Positions 38,500-47,144 of a stretch of 64,000 nt of DNA are shown here, piece after piece. The notes beneath the pieces are model-generated. The model saw nothing but the letters and a program-made list of their open reading frames with translations. It made no database searches and had not been told where the DNA came from. The stretch comes from Bifidobacterium moraviense (GTDB lineage: Bacteria > Actinomycetota > Actinomycetes > Actinomycetales > Bifidobacteriaceae), in contig NZ_JAAIIH010000008.1 of assembly GCF_012932365.1 (NCBI RefSeq), positions 36,007 through 100,006 of the forward strand, written 5' to 3'. The position numbers were made by a program, and so were the translations under genes. Every line of letters begins with the position of its first letter. Within the stretch, counting starts at the first letter, position 1.

Positions 38500-39909
38500 T
38501 CACTGCTTGGCGGACTCGCTCGGGGAGGCCGAAGGGGTCGCGGTGGCCGCGGCGTCGCCGGACTGCGCCGCATCGCCCGAAGTCGGCGGCATCTCGCCCT
38601 TGATGGCCCAGTCGGGGAAGCGCTGCTCCTTGTCCATGGCCATGAGCTCGCCCACGGTCACGAACTCGTAGCCCTGGCCCTTGAGGTCGTCGATGATGCT
38701 GGGCAGCGCGTCCACGTCCTGCTGGCGGTTGCCTCCGCCGGTGTGCATGAGCACGATCGCGCCGTTGTGCGCCTGCGCCATGACCGTGTCGTGGATGGCC
38801 TGCGCGCCGGGCAGCTTCCAGTCGAGCGTGTCGATGTCCCACAGCACGTTCGTGGAGATCAGGTCGCCGGCGCGGTCCCAGTCGGCGTTGGTGAACGCGC
38901 CGTAGGGGGAGCGGAACATGCGCGTCGTGACGCCGGCCGCGGCGAGGTCGTCGAATCCGGCGGTGAGCTCGGCGCGCAGCGCCTCGGTGGTCATCTTGGG
39001 CATGTTCGGGTGCGTGTTGGAGTGGCTGGCCACCTGATGGCCCTCGTCCACCATGCGCTGCACCACGTCCTTCATCTCCTCGGCCTGCGTGCCGATGTTG
39101 AAGAACGTCACGTGCACGCCCTTCTCCTTGAACAGGTCCAGCATGGGCGTGGTGTACTGGCTCGGGCCGTCGTCGAACGTGAGCGCGATGACCTTGCGGC
39201 CGTCCGGCACGTGCGGGCGGTACGCGGTGGTCTGCTCGTCCACGGGCTCCTTGGTGACGCCCTTGTCCACGGTCTCGCCGGAGACCTTGCCGACCCACGT
39301 CTCCTTGGTGCCGTCGGTGCCGGGCACGTGCAGCTGGATGGTGCCGCCGGTCACGATGTTGGTGGCCTTCTTGCCGTGCGGGATGGCCTCGGTCTTCACG
39401 TCGTGGTCCTCGGTCTTGTCGCCGCCGTTGGTGAGCGTGATCTCGTCCTGCTCCTTGAGGTGCGTGGAGGCGAGGGCGTCCTCGGACACCGCGGCGCCGT
39501 TGAGTGTCACGGCGACCGGGTCGCCGTCGGTGGTGTTGATGACCTTGCCGGTCAGGGAGATGAGCTTGCCGGGCGTCTTGCCGAAGTACGCGTTGTCCTT
39601 GAGGATCTTCGCGAGCGATTCGCCGCTGCGGATGGTCACCACGTTGCCGTCCACGATCACCGGGTACGGGCGCAGGTTGTGGTACCAGTACCAGCCTCCG
39701 CCGAATCCCGCGCCGGACAGCACCAGCACCACCGCCAGCACGATCGCCACGATCCTGCCCGCGCCGCGCCTGCGTCCGCCCTTGCCGCCCTTGCCGCCGT
39801 TGCCCGGTCCAGCGCCGTACGCGCTGCCGTTGAAGTCCAGCTCCTGCACGTCGTCGTCCGAGACTCCCTCGAGCTCGCTTGCCATGCGGCCGTCATTCTG
39901 ATCCGCCAC
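38500..39909 (-). CDS. Membrane-anchored polysaccharide deacetylase
   Basis: A 469-residue protein. A basic cytoplasmic N terminus (GGKGGKGGRRRGAGR) precedes one membrane segment (IVAIVLAVVLVLSGAGF), so the enzyme is outside the membrane. Residues from about 245 form a NodB domain with VIALTFDDGPSQYTTPMLD (catalytic and metal Asp), VASHSNTHPNM (metal His pair), FRSPYGAF and IVLMHTGGGN. The middle part (about 75-230) is a beta-rich domain I do not recognise. It probably deacetylates peptidoglycan or another wall glycan, which can raise lysozyme resistance. The start is GTG, preceded by GGAAGGA. Confidence 0.9.
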   Translation of the reverse strand: MADQNDGRMASELEGVSDDDVQELDFNGSAYGAGPGNGGKGGKGGRRRGAGRIVAIVLAVVLVLSGAGFGGGWYWYHNLRPYPVIVDGNVVTIRSGESLAKILKDNAYFGKTPGKLISLTGKVINTTDGDPVAVTLNGAAVSEDALASTHLKEQDEITLTNGGDKTEDHDVKTEAIPHGKKATNIVTGGTIQLHVPGTDGTKETWVGKVSGETVDKGVTKEPVDEQTTAYRPHVPDGRKVIALTFDDGPSQYTTPMLDLFKEKGVHVTFFNIGTQAEEMKDVVQRMVDEGHQVASHSNTHPNMPKMTTEALRAELTAGFDDLAAAGVTTRMFRSPYGAFTNADWDRAGDLISTNVLWDIDTLDWKLPGAQAIHDTVMAQAHNGAIVLMHTGGGNRQQDVDALPSIIDDLKGQGYEFVTVGELMAMDKEQRFPDWAIKGEMPPTSGDAAQSGDAAATATPSASPSESAKQ

Positions 39910-40201
39910 GAATGGATCCTTCCTCTACTACTCTTCAATCATCGGTGCGCCCTCATTCTAGGGACTGCCTTGGTCCGCTGAGCGCCGCCGATGTGTTGCG
40001 GCCGGGGCGTGTGGGAGGACGTGCGGGATGGCGTGCGGGAGCGCCCTCGGCGGCCGCGGTGTTCGATGGCGTTCGATGCGTCCTTCCGCGCATCGGGCGC
40101 ATGCCGCCGCCGGTTTAGGGCTCACGGTATGCTGTCAACCGGCTTATGCGGCGCTGGCCGCGAGCAATGTGACGTTGAGACGGCTGCGGAGGTCGAGGAT
40201 C

Positions 40202-41503
40202 ATGCCTGGAATCGTGTTGATCGGTGCTCAGTGGGGAGACGAGGGCAAGGGCAAGGCCACCGATCTCATCGGCACCCATGTGGACTACGTGGCGCGCTTC
40301 AACGGCGGCAACAACGCCGGCCACACCGTGGTGGTGGGCGACGAGACGTACGCGCTGCACCTGCTGCCCTCCGGCATCATCTCCCCGAACGTCACGCCGG
40401 TGATCGGCAACGGCGTGGTGGTGGACCCGGAGGTCCTGTTCCAGGAGATCGACGGCCTCGAGTCCCGCGGCGTGGACTGCTCGCGTCTGCTGGTGAGCGA
40501 GGCGGCGCACATCATCGCCCCGTACCATCGCGTGATCGACAAGGTCACCGAGCGCTTCCTCGGCAAGCACAAGATCGGCACCACCGGCCGCGGCATCGGC
40601 CCGGCGTACGCCGACAAGATCAACCGCGTGGGCATCCGCGTGCACGACCTGTTCAACGCCGACCACCTGCACGACAAGGTGGAGGCGAGCCTGCACCAGA
40701 AGAACCAGATGCTCGTCAAGCTGTACAACCGCCGTCCCATCGACGTGGACGCCACCACCGAGGAGCTGCTGCGTCTGGGTGAGCGTCTCAAGCCGTACGT
40801 CGCCAACACGTCGCTGATCCTCAACAAGGCGCTCGACGAGGGCAGGACCGTGCTGTTCGAGGGCGGCCAGGCCACCATGCTCGACGTGGACCACGGCACC
40901 TACCCGTTCGTCACCTCCTCCAACCCCACCGCCGGCGGCGCCTGCACGGGCACCGGCGTGGGCCCCACGAAGATCGACCGCGTGATCGGCGTCGCCAAGG
41001 CGTACGTGACGCGCGTGGGCGAAGGCCCGTTCCCCACCGAGCAGTTCGGCGAGGAAGGCGACTGGCTGCGCGCGCAGGGCCACGAGTACGGCGTGACGAC
41101 GGGGCGTCCGCGCCGCTGCGGCTGGTTCGACGCCGTGGTGACGCGCTACGCCTCCCAGGTCAACGGCCTGACCGATCTGGTGCTCACCAAGCTCGACGTG
41201 CTCACCGGCCTCAAGGAGATCCCGATCTGCGTGGCCTACGAGGTCACCGAGGCGGACGGCACCGTGACCCGCTACGACGACATGCCCACCGACCAGGCCG
41301 CGTTCGCCGCCGCCAAGCCGGTGTACGAGACCATGCCCGGCTGGGACGAGGACATCTCCAAGGTGCACGCGTTCGAGGATCTGCCCGCCACCTGCCAGGC
41401 GTACGTGAAGCGTCTGGAGGAGATCAGCAACTGCCGCATCTCCGTGATCGGTACCGGTCCGCAGCGCGACCACATCATCGAAGTGCATTCGCTGCTCGGC
41501 TGA
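40202..41503 (+). CDS. purA: Adenylosuccinate synthetase
   Basis: Catalyses IMP plus aspartate plus GTP to adenylosuccinate, the first step from IMP to AMP. The start [20 protein letters not shown] contains the GTP loop GDEGKGK. Further conserved blocks are [50 protein letters not shown] and [12 protein letters not shown]. Length is 433 residues. The ATG at 40202 follows GGAGGTCGAGGATC. crcB-like genes follow 55 bases later. Confidence 0.97.
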   Translation: MPGIVLIGAQWGDEGKGKATDLIGTHVDYVARFNGGNNAGHTVVVGDETYALHLLPSGIISPNVTPVIGNGVVVDPEVLFQEIDGLESRGVDCSRLLVSEAAHIIAPYHRVIDKVTERFLGKHKIGTTGRGIGPAYADKINRVGIRVHDLFNADHLHDKVEASLHQKNQMLVKLYNRRPIDVDATTEELLRLGERLKPYVANTSLILNKALDEGRTVLFEGGQATMLDVDHGTYPFVTSSNPTAGGACTGTGVGPTKIDRVIGVAKAYVTRVGEGPFPTEQFGEEGDWLRAQGHEYGVTTGRPRRCGWFDAVVTRYASQVNGLTDLVLTKLDVLTGLKEIPICVAYEVTEADGTVTRYDDMPTDQAAFAAAKPVYETMPGWDEDISKVHAFEDLPATCQAYVKRLEEISNCRISVIGTGPQRDHIIEVHSLLG

Positions 41504-41558
41504 TCCGGCCTCGGCCGTTTCACCCCAGCACGGATCCCGTTCCAGCGAAGAGCCGCCT

Positions 41559-42656
41559 ATGTCGACGTCCACCTCCATCGCGAACACGCCCCACGACCCC
41601 GTCGCCCCCGAGACGGTGACGCAGGTCGCCATACCTTCGTGCGCCTCGCGTGACGGACGCGACGCGCACGACCGCAACGGGGCGCGCTCGCCGCTGGAGG
41701 ACTGGCCGCTGTACGTGGTGGTGTTCGTGGGCGGCTGTCTGGGCACCGCGCTGCGCTACGCTCTGAGCCTCGCGCTGCCGCGCCCGCTGGCGGACGAGGG
41801 GTTCCTCGGCGCGTTCCACACGGCTACGTTCGTGGCGAACATGTGCGCCTGCTTCATCTACTCGTGGCTCACGATGATGCTCGCGCAGTCGGTGTGGATC
41901 TCCAAGCGCACCCGCAGCCTGATGAGCCACGGCATCGGCATGGGCATGTGCGGCGGATTCTCCACGCTCAGCGCGCTCGCGGTGGAGGAGCTGCTGGCGG
42001 CGCGCGGCGGCAACGTGCTCGGTGCGCTGGGGTATGAGCTGGTGAGCTTCGTGTGCGGCGTGGCCGTGGTGTTCGGCGGCGTGAAGCTGGCGCTGGCGAT
42101 GACCGCGAAGCGGCAGTCCGCGCAGGTGCGCGAGACCGTGCAGCGGCAGACTACGGTGGAGGAGGCCGATGCGGCCGCCGAGGCGTTCCTGGCCGCGCAT
42201 CCGGCCGATCCTGCGCCGATCCACGTCCGGACGCGCCCGTGGGTGGCGCCGGAGATCCCCTCGGAGGTCGTCGTCCCCGCGGAGGGGAAGCGTGACGCGG
42301 CCGCCGAGACGTCGACGCCGCTCGTGGCGGATGCCGGCGCCGCGGCCGAACCCGAAGCCGGGTCCGAGCCTGAGTTCGAGGCCGAACCAGATACCGACGA
42401 GATCCCCGCGGTCGAACGCAGGACGACGGCGGAGGAGAACGAGTCGAACGCGGACGCGCCTGCTGCGGAATCGCCCAGTGCGGCATCACCGGTCGCGGAC
42501 GAGGAGGACGCCGCAACCGCCGAGCCGTCCGCCGGCATCGCCGCCGAGCCTGCGCCGGTCGTCATCCCGCAGGTCGTGGACGACCCCGACGGCGACGCCC
42601 CCAGCTTCGACCGCATCGTGCACGTGGTCAACCATCAGCGCGGGGAGGCGGTCTGA
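41559..42656 (+). CDS. CrcB/Fluc-type fluoride channel protein with long C-terminal extension
   Basis: The region of about residues 48-180 is a CrcB-like domain with four membrane segments: GGCLGTALRYALSLALP, ATFVANMCACFIYSW and GMCGGFSTLSALAVEE follow the GG.LG..RY, N and GFSTFS marks. After it comes a hydrophilic Glu/Ala/Pro/Thr-rich tail of about 180 residues, which is not part of known fluoride channels. The tail ends HVVNHQRGEAV. The gene overlaps the second crcB by one base (TGATG). The two would form a dual-topology dimer that exports fluoride. The function of the tail is unknown. Confidence 0.82.
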   Translation: MSTSTSIANTPHDPVAPETVTQVAIPSCASRDGRDAHDRNGARSPLEDWPLYVVVFVGGCLGTALRYALSLALPRPLADEGFLGAFHTATFVANMCACFIYSWLTMMLAQSVWISKRTRSLMSHGIGMGMCGGFSTLSALAVEELLAARGGNVLGALGYELVSFVCGVAVVFGGVKLALAMTAKRQSAQVRETVQRQTTVEEADAAAEAFLAAHPADPAPIHVRTRPWVAPEIPSEVVVPAEGKRDAAAETSTPLVADAGAAAEPEAGSEPEFEAEPDTDEIPAVERRTTAEENESNADAPAAESPSAASPVADEEDAATAEPSAGIAAEPAPVVIPQVVDDPDGDAPSFDRIVHVVNHQRGEAV

Positions 42657-43030
42657 TGCTCACGTTCCTCGGCGTCTGCCTGTGCGGCGGACTCGGCGCC
42701 ATGGCGCGGTTCGTGCTCAACGTGTCCGTGCAGCGCTGGTGGAAGCGCCCGTTCCCGCTGCACACGTTCATCATCAACGTCATCGCCACGTTCTGCGCGG
42801 GCATCGCTGCCGGCGCCTCCGTGGCCGGCGTGGTGCCGCACTCCACGTACCTGCTGTTCCTCACCGGGTTCCTGGGCGGGTTCTCCACGTTCTCCACGGC
42901 CATGAACGAGGTCGTCTCGCTGGCACGGTCGGAGCGCTTCGGCGTGGCCGCCGCGTACCTGGTCGCCACGATGGTGGTGCCGATCGTCTGCGTGGCGCTC
43001 GGCTTCCTGCTCGTCACCGCGCTGCGTTGA
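42656..43030 (+). CDS. crcB: Fluoride-specific channel CrcB/Fluc
   Basis: A 124-residue protein of standard length with four membrane segments. CLCGGLGAMARFVLN holds the GG.LGA..R motif, FIINVIATFCAG the conserved Asn, and LTGFLGGFSTFSTAMNE the Phe box and central sodium site region. It forms antiparallel dimers that let fluoride leave the cell. It overlaps the upstream crcB-like gene by one base and is translated with it. No fluoride riboswitch was seen; there is no room for one between the two genes. Confidence 0.92.
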   Translation: MLTFLGVCLCGGLGAMARFVLNVSVQRWWKRPFPLHTFIINVIATFCAGIAAGASVAGVVPHSTYLLFLTGFLGGFSTFSTAMNEVVSLARSERFGVAAAYLVATMVVPIVCVALGFLLVTALR

Positions 43031-43106
43031 GCCGCACCCGCGCCGTGCCGGGCCGCATTCGCGCGCGAGAGGAAACGCCGCGTCGCGCATGCGGCACAAT
43101 AGAGGC

Positions 43107-44042
43107 ATGGCATCCAAAGGAAAACCGTCGCCGCGCTCGGCCGTGAGCCCGCTGAGCGACGCACAGGTGGCGCGCCTCGCGCAGCGCCACACGCTCGTCG
43201 ACCCCATGCACGACTTCCCCACCGGGCCGGACCGCAAGGCCAACGTGCCGGAGATCAACGCGCAGAACCCCAAGGGCACCCGTCGCCTGCTCAAGGGCGT
43301 GGACGTGGTGTTCCGCGCCAGCTGCAAGACGCGCGCGTGGGGGCTCGACCGCGTGCCGGAGACCGGGCCGTTCATCACCGCCGCCTCGCACGTGACCATG
43401 TTCGACGTGTTCGTGCCGATGGCCTCGCTGTTCCACATGGGCCGTCGCCCGCGCTACATGGCCAAGGCGGAGATGGCCAAGTGGCCGATCATCGGCAAAT
43501 GGTTCCAGATCGTGGGCATGCAGCCCGTGCAGCGTCACGCCGGCAAGGCCAAGGCCATCGAGGAGACCAGCGTGGGCATCCTCACGTCCGGGCGTCCGCT
43601 CACCGTGTGGCCGGAGGGCACGGTGACGCGCGACCCGCAGAAGTGGGTCATGAGCATCAAGGAGGGCGTGGGGTACATCGCGCTCGAGGCGTCGCGCCGG
43701 CTGGGACGCGAGGTGCCGCTGTTCTGCGCCGCCACGTGGGGCGCGGCGAGCATCAACCACTGGTGGCCGTGGCCGCGCAGGAACGTGGTGATGTGCTACG
43801 ACGAGCAGCTGCACTACGCCGACCTGCTCGAAGGCATGGAGTCGTGGGGCGAGGAGCCGCCGGTGGACCGCGTCAACGAGCTGACCGACCGCGTGTTCCG
43901 CAGGCTCAACGTGGTGCTGGAGGAGATCCGCGGCGAATCGTTCCCGGCCGAGGGCTACTGGGACTACCGTTCGATGAGCCGCAAGCCGATCGACATCCAC
44001 AAGGCGCTCGGCGAGCCCGGCGCCGGCAGCCTCGGTCTGTAG
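43107..44042 (+). CDS. 1-acyl-sn-glycerol-3-phosphate acyltransferase family protein
   Basis: A 311-residue acyltransferase of the PlsC superfamily. The catalytic HX4D motif is HVTMFD (near residue 95), and the substrate block appears as TVWPEGTVTRD (near residue 170), a variant of FPEGT. GIPLFCAATWGA-like and WWPWPR segments follow. It would make phosphatidic acid at the inner face of the membrane. There is no strong membrane segment. The start is 6 bases after CACAAT, a probable leaderless start. The glycerol-3-phosphate dehydrogenase gene gpsA lies downstream, so phospholipid synthesis functions are grouped here. Confidence 0.9.
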   Translation: MASKGKPSPRSAVSPLSDAQVARLAQRHTLVDPMHDFPTGPDRKANVPEINAQNPKGTRRLLKGVDVVFRASCKTRAWGLDRVPETGPFITAASHVTMFDVFVPMASLFHMGRRPRYMAKAEMAKWPIIGKWFQIVGMQPVQRHAGKAKAIEETSVGILTSGRPLTVWPEGTVTRDPQKWVMSIKEGVGYIALEASRRLGREVPLFCAATWGAASINHWWPWPRRNVVMCYDEQLHYADLLEGMESWGEEPPVDRVNELTDRVFRRLNVVLEEIRGESFPAEGYWDYRSMSRKPIDIHKALGEPGAGSLGL

Positions 44043-44099
44043 GTCTGCGGGCCGTATCCGCTGGTCCTGCAGCCGCAGATCTTCGTCAGCCTGCAATTA

Positions 44100-44220
44100 T
44101 GCCGATCCTTGGCATGACTATTGCAAGGATCGGCAGATGTGCGTGCAAATCGGTCTTTTCGAGCTTGTCAGAACGCATATTTGCCGATTCTTGCGTGTTC
44201 CGTGCCAAGGATCGGCAGAT
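44100..44220. repeat. Double-hairpin intergenic element B
   Basis: Half-sites GCCGATCCTT (44101), AAGGATCGGC (44125), GCCGATTCTT (44183) and AAGGATCGGC (44207) form two hairpins that are inverted copies of each other. The left loop is GGCATGACTATTGCAA, and GGCAGATGTGC follows the right half-sites. The loop differs from that of element A by one base while the stems differ widely. Confidence 0.85.
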
Positions 44221-44317
44221 GTGCACTCGGATGCGCATCCGCGGGACTGCCGCGGCCGGCGCGGACGGTGTAGGCTGGTGCCGTTATGCGGTCGTTCGAG
44301 GAGGGCCTGATTCAACG

Positions 44318-45316
44318 ATGACGAATGTGACTGTGCTGGGAGCCGGAGCGTGGGGCACCACCTTCGGTCAGGTGCTGGCCGACGCCGGCAACGACGTGAC
44401 GATGTGGGCCATCGAACCGGAGATCGTGGAAGGCATCCGCGACCACCACCACAACGGCGTCCGACTGCCGTCCGTCGAACAGCTGCCCGCCAACATGACC
44501 GCCACCGGCGACCGCGCCGAAGCCGTGCGCGACGCCGAGATCATCGTCGTGGCCATTGCCGCGCAGGCCGCGCGCAGGGCGCTCGCCGACTTCCGCGACC
44601 TCATCCCCGAGCGCGCCATCGTGGTGAGCCTCATGAAGGGCATCGAGCGCGGCACCAACAAGCGCATGGACGAGGTGGTGCGCGAGGCGCTCGACCTGCC
44701 GGAGAACCGCTTCGTGGCCGTGTCCGGCCCGAACCTGAGCAAGGAGATCGCCGCGCGCGAGCCCAGCGCCACCGTGGTCGCCTCCACCAATCCGTACGCG
44801 GCCGCCAAGGTGGCGAACGCGTGCTCCACGAGCTACTTCCACCCGTTCACGTCCACCGACGTGATCGGTCTGGAGATGTGCGGCAGCCTCAAGAACGTGG
44901 TCGCGCTGGCCGTGGGCATGGCGCGCGGCGCGGGCTACGGCGAGAACACGGCCGCGATGATCGAGACGCGCGGCCTGGCCGAGCTGACCGCGCTGGGCAA
45001 GGCCGCCGGCGCCGATCCGAAGACCTTCGCCGGACTGGCGGGCGTGGGCGATCTCATCGCCACGTGCGGCTCCCCGCTGAGCCGCAACTACACGTTCGGC
45101 GCGAACCTCGGCAAGGGCCTCACGGTGGAGGAGGCGACGCGCGTGTCCAACGGCGTGGCCGAGGGCGTGCCCACCACCGACGCCGTGGTGGCGCTCGGCG
45201 ACCAGCTGCACGTGCCCACGCCGCTGGCCTTCGCGATGAGCCACGTGCTGCACGAAGGTATTAGTTGTGAGCAGATGCTGGGCGAGCTGTTCGGCACCGA
45301 AATCACCGCAGAGTAG
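44318..45316 (+). CDS. gpsA: Glycerol-3-phosphate dehydrogenase [NAD(P)+]
   Basis: Reduces dihydroxyacetone phosphate to sn-glycerol 3-phosphate for phospholipid synthesis. The NAD motif is VLGAGAWGTTFGQVLA at residues 6-21. The catalytic Lys region is CGSLKNVVALAVGMARG, and the closing domain has GLAGVGDLIATCGSPLSRN. Length is 332 residues. The ATG at 44318 follows GAGGAGGGCC with a rather long spacing. It is followed by ddl 120 bases later, a pairing seen in several actinobacteria. Confidence 0.95.
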   Translation: MTNVTVLGAGAWGTTFGQVLADAGNDVTMWAIEPEIVEGIRDHHHNGVRLPSVEQLPANMTATGDRAEAVRDAEIIVVAIAAQAARRALADFRDLIPERAIVVSLMKGIERGTNKRMDEVVREALDLPENRFVAVSGPNLSKEIAAREPSATVVASTNPYAAAKVANACSTSYFHPFTSTDVIGLEMCGSLKNVVALAVGMARGAGYGENTAAMIETRGLAELTALGKAAGADPKTFAGLAGVGDLIATCGSPLSRNYTFGANLGKGLTVEEATRVSNGVAEGVPTTDAVVALGDQLHVPTPLAFAMSHVLHEGISCEQMLGELFGTEITAE

Positions 45317-45436
45317 GCTGTAGCGCGGCACAGGCGATTCGGCGCGCCGCGGGCGGCCGGTCGCGGGAAGACCAGGCAGAAGACCACCGGAGAGTCAGCG
45401 GGCGGAGAGCCCCGGACGGAAGAGGAGTTAACGGAG

Positions 45437-46609
45437 ATGGCCAGGAAGCGTATTGCGGTGTTGTACGGCGGGCGTGCGGACGAGCACCCCATCTCGTGCA
45501 TCTCCACCGCCGGCGTGCTCAAGGCGCTGGACACGGACAAGTTCGAAGCGGTGCCGATCGGCATCACCAAGGACGGACAGTGGATCGTGAACGGCGAGGA
45601 TCCGCGCGGCTGGGACCTGAACGGCGCCGAGCTGCCCACCGTGAAGGTCACGCCGGAGTCCCGTCCGGTGATCCTGGACATCGCGCTGGGCCAGGACGGC
45701 TTCTTCGCCGGCGAGCATGCCGATCTGACCGACGCCGCCGGCCACGGCCGCCACGGCGCCGCGGTCTCGCTGGGCCACATCGACGCGGTGCTGCCGGTGC
45801 TGCACGGCCCGTACGGCGAGGACGGCACGGTGCAGGGCCTGCTCGAGATGATGAACGTGCCGTACGTGGGCTGCGGCGTGTTCGCGTCCGCCGCCTGCAT
45901 GGACAAGCACTTCACCAAGGTGGTGCTCAACGCGGCCGGCATCGCCACCGCGCCCGGCATCACGCTGGACACCCGCCTGTTCGACGCGGCATCCGAGTTC
46001 GCGGCGAACGCCGACGCGGTGCTCGCGCAGGTGCAGGATGCGGGCCTCAAGTACCCGCTGTTCGTCAAGCCGTCCCGCGCCGGCTCCAGCTTCGGCGTGA
46101 CCAAGGTGGAGCGCGAAGGCGACGCGGCCGCGCTGATCGCCGCCGTGTACGAGGCCGGCAAGCACGACTGGAAGGTGCTGGTGGAGCAGGGCATCAACGC
46201 GCGCGAGATCGAGTGCGCGGTGCTGGCCCCGAAGCCCACCGACGAGCCGGCCGCCAGCTGGCCGGGCGAGATCGTGCTCGACCGTCGCAACGCCGGCGAC
46301 GACCAGTTCTACGACTTCGATTCCAAGTACACCGACTCCGAGGCCTCCCACGTGGAGGTGCCGGCCAACCTGCCCGCCGAGACGCTCGAGCGCGTGCGCG
46401 AGACCGCCGTCAAGGCGTTCAAGGCGCTGGATCTGGCCGGTCTGAGCCGCGTCGATACGTTCGTCACGCCGGACGGCGAGGTGATGATCAACGAGATCAA
46501 CACCATGCCCGGCTTCACACCCATCTCCATGTATCCCAAGGCGTGGGAGGCGACCGGCGTGAGCTACACCGAGCTCATCACGCGCCTCATCGAGGGCGTG
46601 CTGCGCTGA
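45437..46609 (+). CDS. ddl: D-alanine--D-alanine ligase
   Basis: Joins two D-Ala for peptidoglycan precursors. The ATP-grasp enzyme has the N-terminal block VLYGGRADEHPISCISTAGVL, where the usual GG.S.EH reads GGRADEH. It continues with VLPVLHGPYGEDGTVQGLLEMM, LFVKPSRAGSSFGVTKV and the metal-binding end MINEINTMPGFTPISMYPKAWE. Length is 390 residues, at the long end for the family. The start follows GAGGAGTTAACGGAG. A strong terminator follows. Confidence 0.96.
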   Translation: MARKRIAVLYGGRADEHPISCISTAGVLKALDTDKFEAVPIGITKDGQWIVNGEDPRGWDLNGAELPTVKVTPESRPVILDIALGQDGFFAGEHADLTDAAGHGRHGAAVSLGHIDAVLPVLHGPYGEDGTVQGLLEMMNVPYVGCGVFASAACMDKHFTKVVLNAAGIATAPGITLDTRLFDAASEFAANADAVLAQVQDAGLKYPLFVKPSRAGSSFGVTKVEREGDAAALIAAVYEAGKHDWKVLVEQGINAREIECAVLAPKPTDEPAASWPGEIVLDRRNAGDDQFYDFDSKYTDSEASHVEVPANLPAETLERVRETAVKAFKALDLAGLSRVDTFVTPDGEVMINEINTMPGFTPISMYPKAWEATGVSYTELITRLIEGVLR

Positions 46610-46680
46610 GCGCGTTCCTCCTGCCGTGATGCCGGCGGCCTGCATTCTGCCGGCTTCATCGGTTTCGGTGATTTGCCGGA

Positions 46681-46722
46681 CGCCCGGACATGCATCGTGC
46701 GATGCGTGTCCGGGCGTTTTTA
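46681..46722 (+). terminator. Terminator after ddl
   Basis: CGCCCGGACATGCAT, a six-base loop, ATGCGTGTCCGGGCG and TTTTTATT. A strong rho-independent terminator. Confidence 0.92.
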
Positions 46723-46837
46723 TTGCGGCAGCGGTGCGCGGCGGTGCAAGGGGCGCGGGGCTGTGCGGGGTTGTGCGGGACCGTGCGGATTGGTGCGCGG
46801 AGCTGTGCGCATCCGTGCGGAAGCGGGAATGCGGGCG

Positions 46838-46996
46838 GACACTCAGAAGAAGGGACCCTTCTTCTGAGTGTCACCTCCGGGTAGACCCGCGTCGTCTGCC
46901 TCAAAAAATGGTTATTTTCCGGCGGCCGATGCGCGGTTTTCGGGCTCGATACCTGCCGGGCACACTCAGAAGAAGGGACCCTTCTTCTGAGTGTGT
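46838..46996. repeat. Element D: two perfect palindromes
   Basis: ACACTCAGAAGAAGGG followed by A and its exact complement occurs twice, at about 46839-46872 and 46962-46996, with about 90 unrelated bases between. That gives four copies of the 16-base half-site. The surrounding interval 46723-47144 holds no other gene; its last 140 bases are AT-richer. Confidence 0.9.
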
Positions 46997-47144
46997 CATG
47001 AGCGCTCAAGATCAGATAGTTCCCAAAGCCTTGCTGCCTTCTGTTGCTCCAGCATTCATCCAGCAACCGCGCACTACGATGAAAATCGGAATCCGAACGG
47101 CTTTCGATGCGTCAGTGATTCGATGCGTCAGTGAAGAGGCAACG

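Noticed and set aside
41504..41558. Fluoride riboswitch before the crcB genes
   Set aside because: Only 55 bases separate purA from the first crcB gene and the conserved riboswitch segments are not there.
46626..47144. N-terminal extension of the Memo-AMMECR1 protein
   Set aside because: The frame stays open upstream but runs through the ddl terminator and element D. The family N terminus and a ribosome binding site fit the ATG at 47145.
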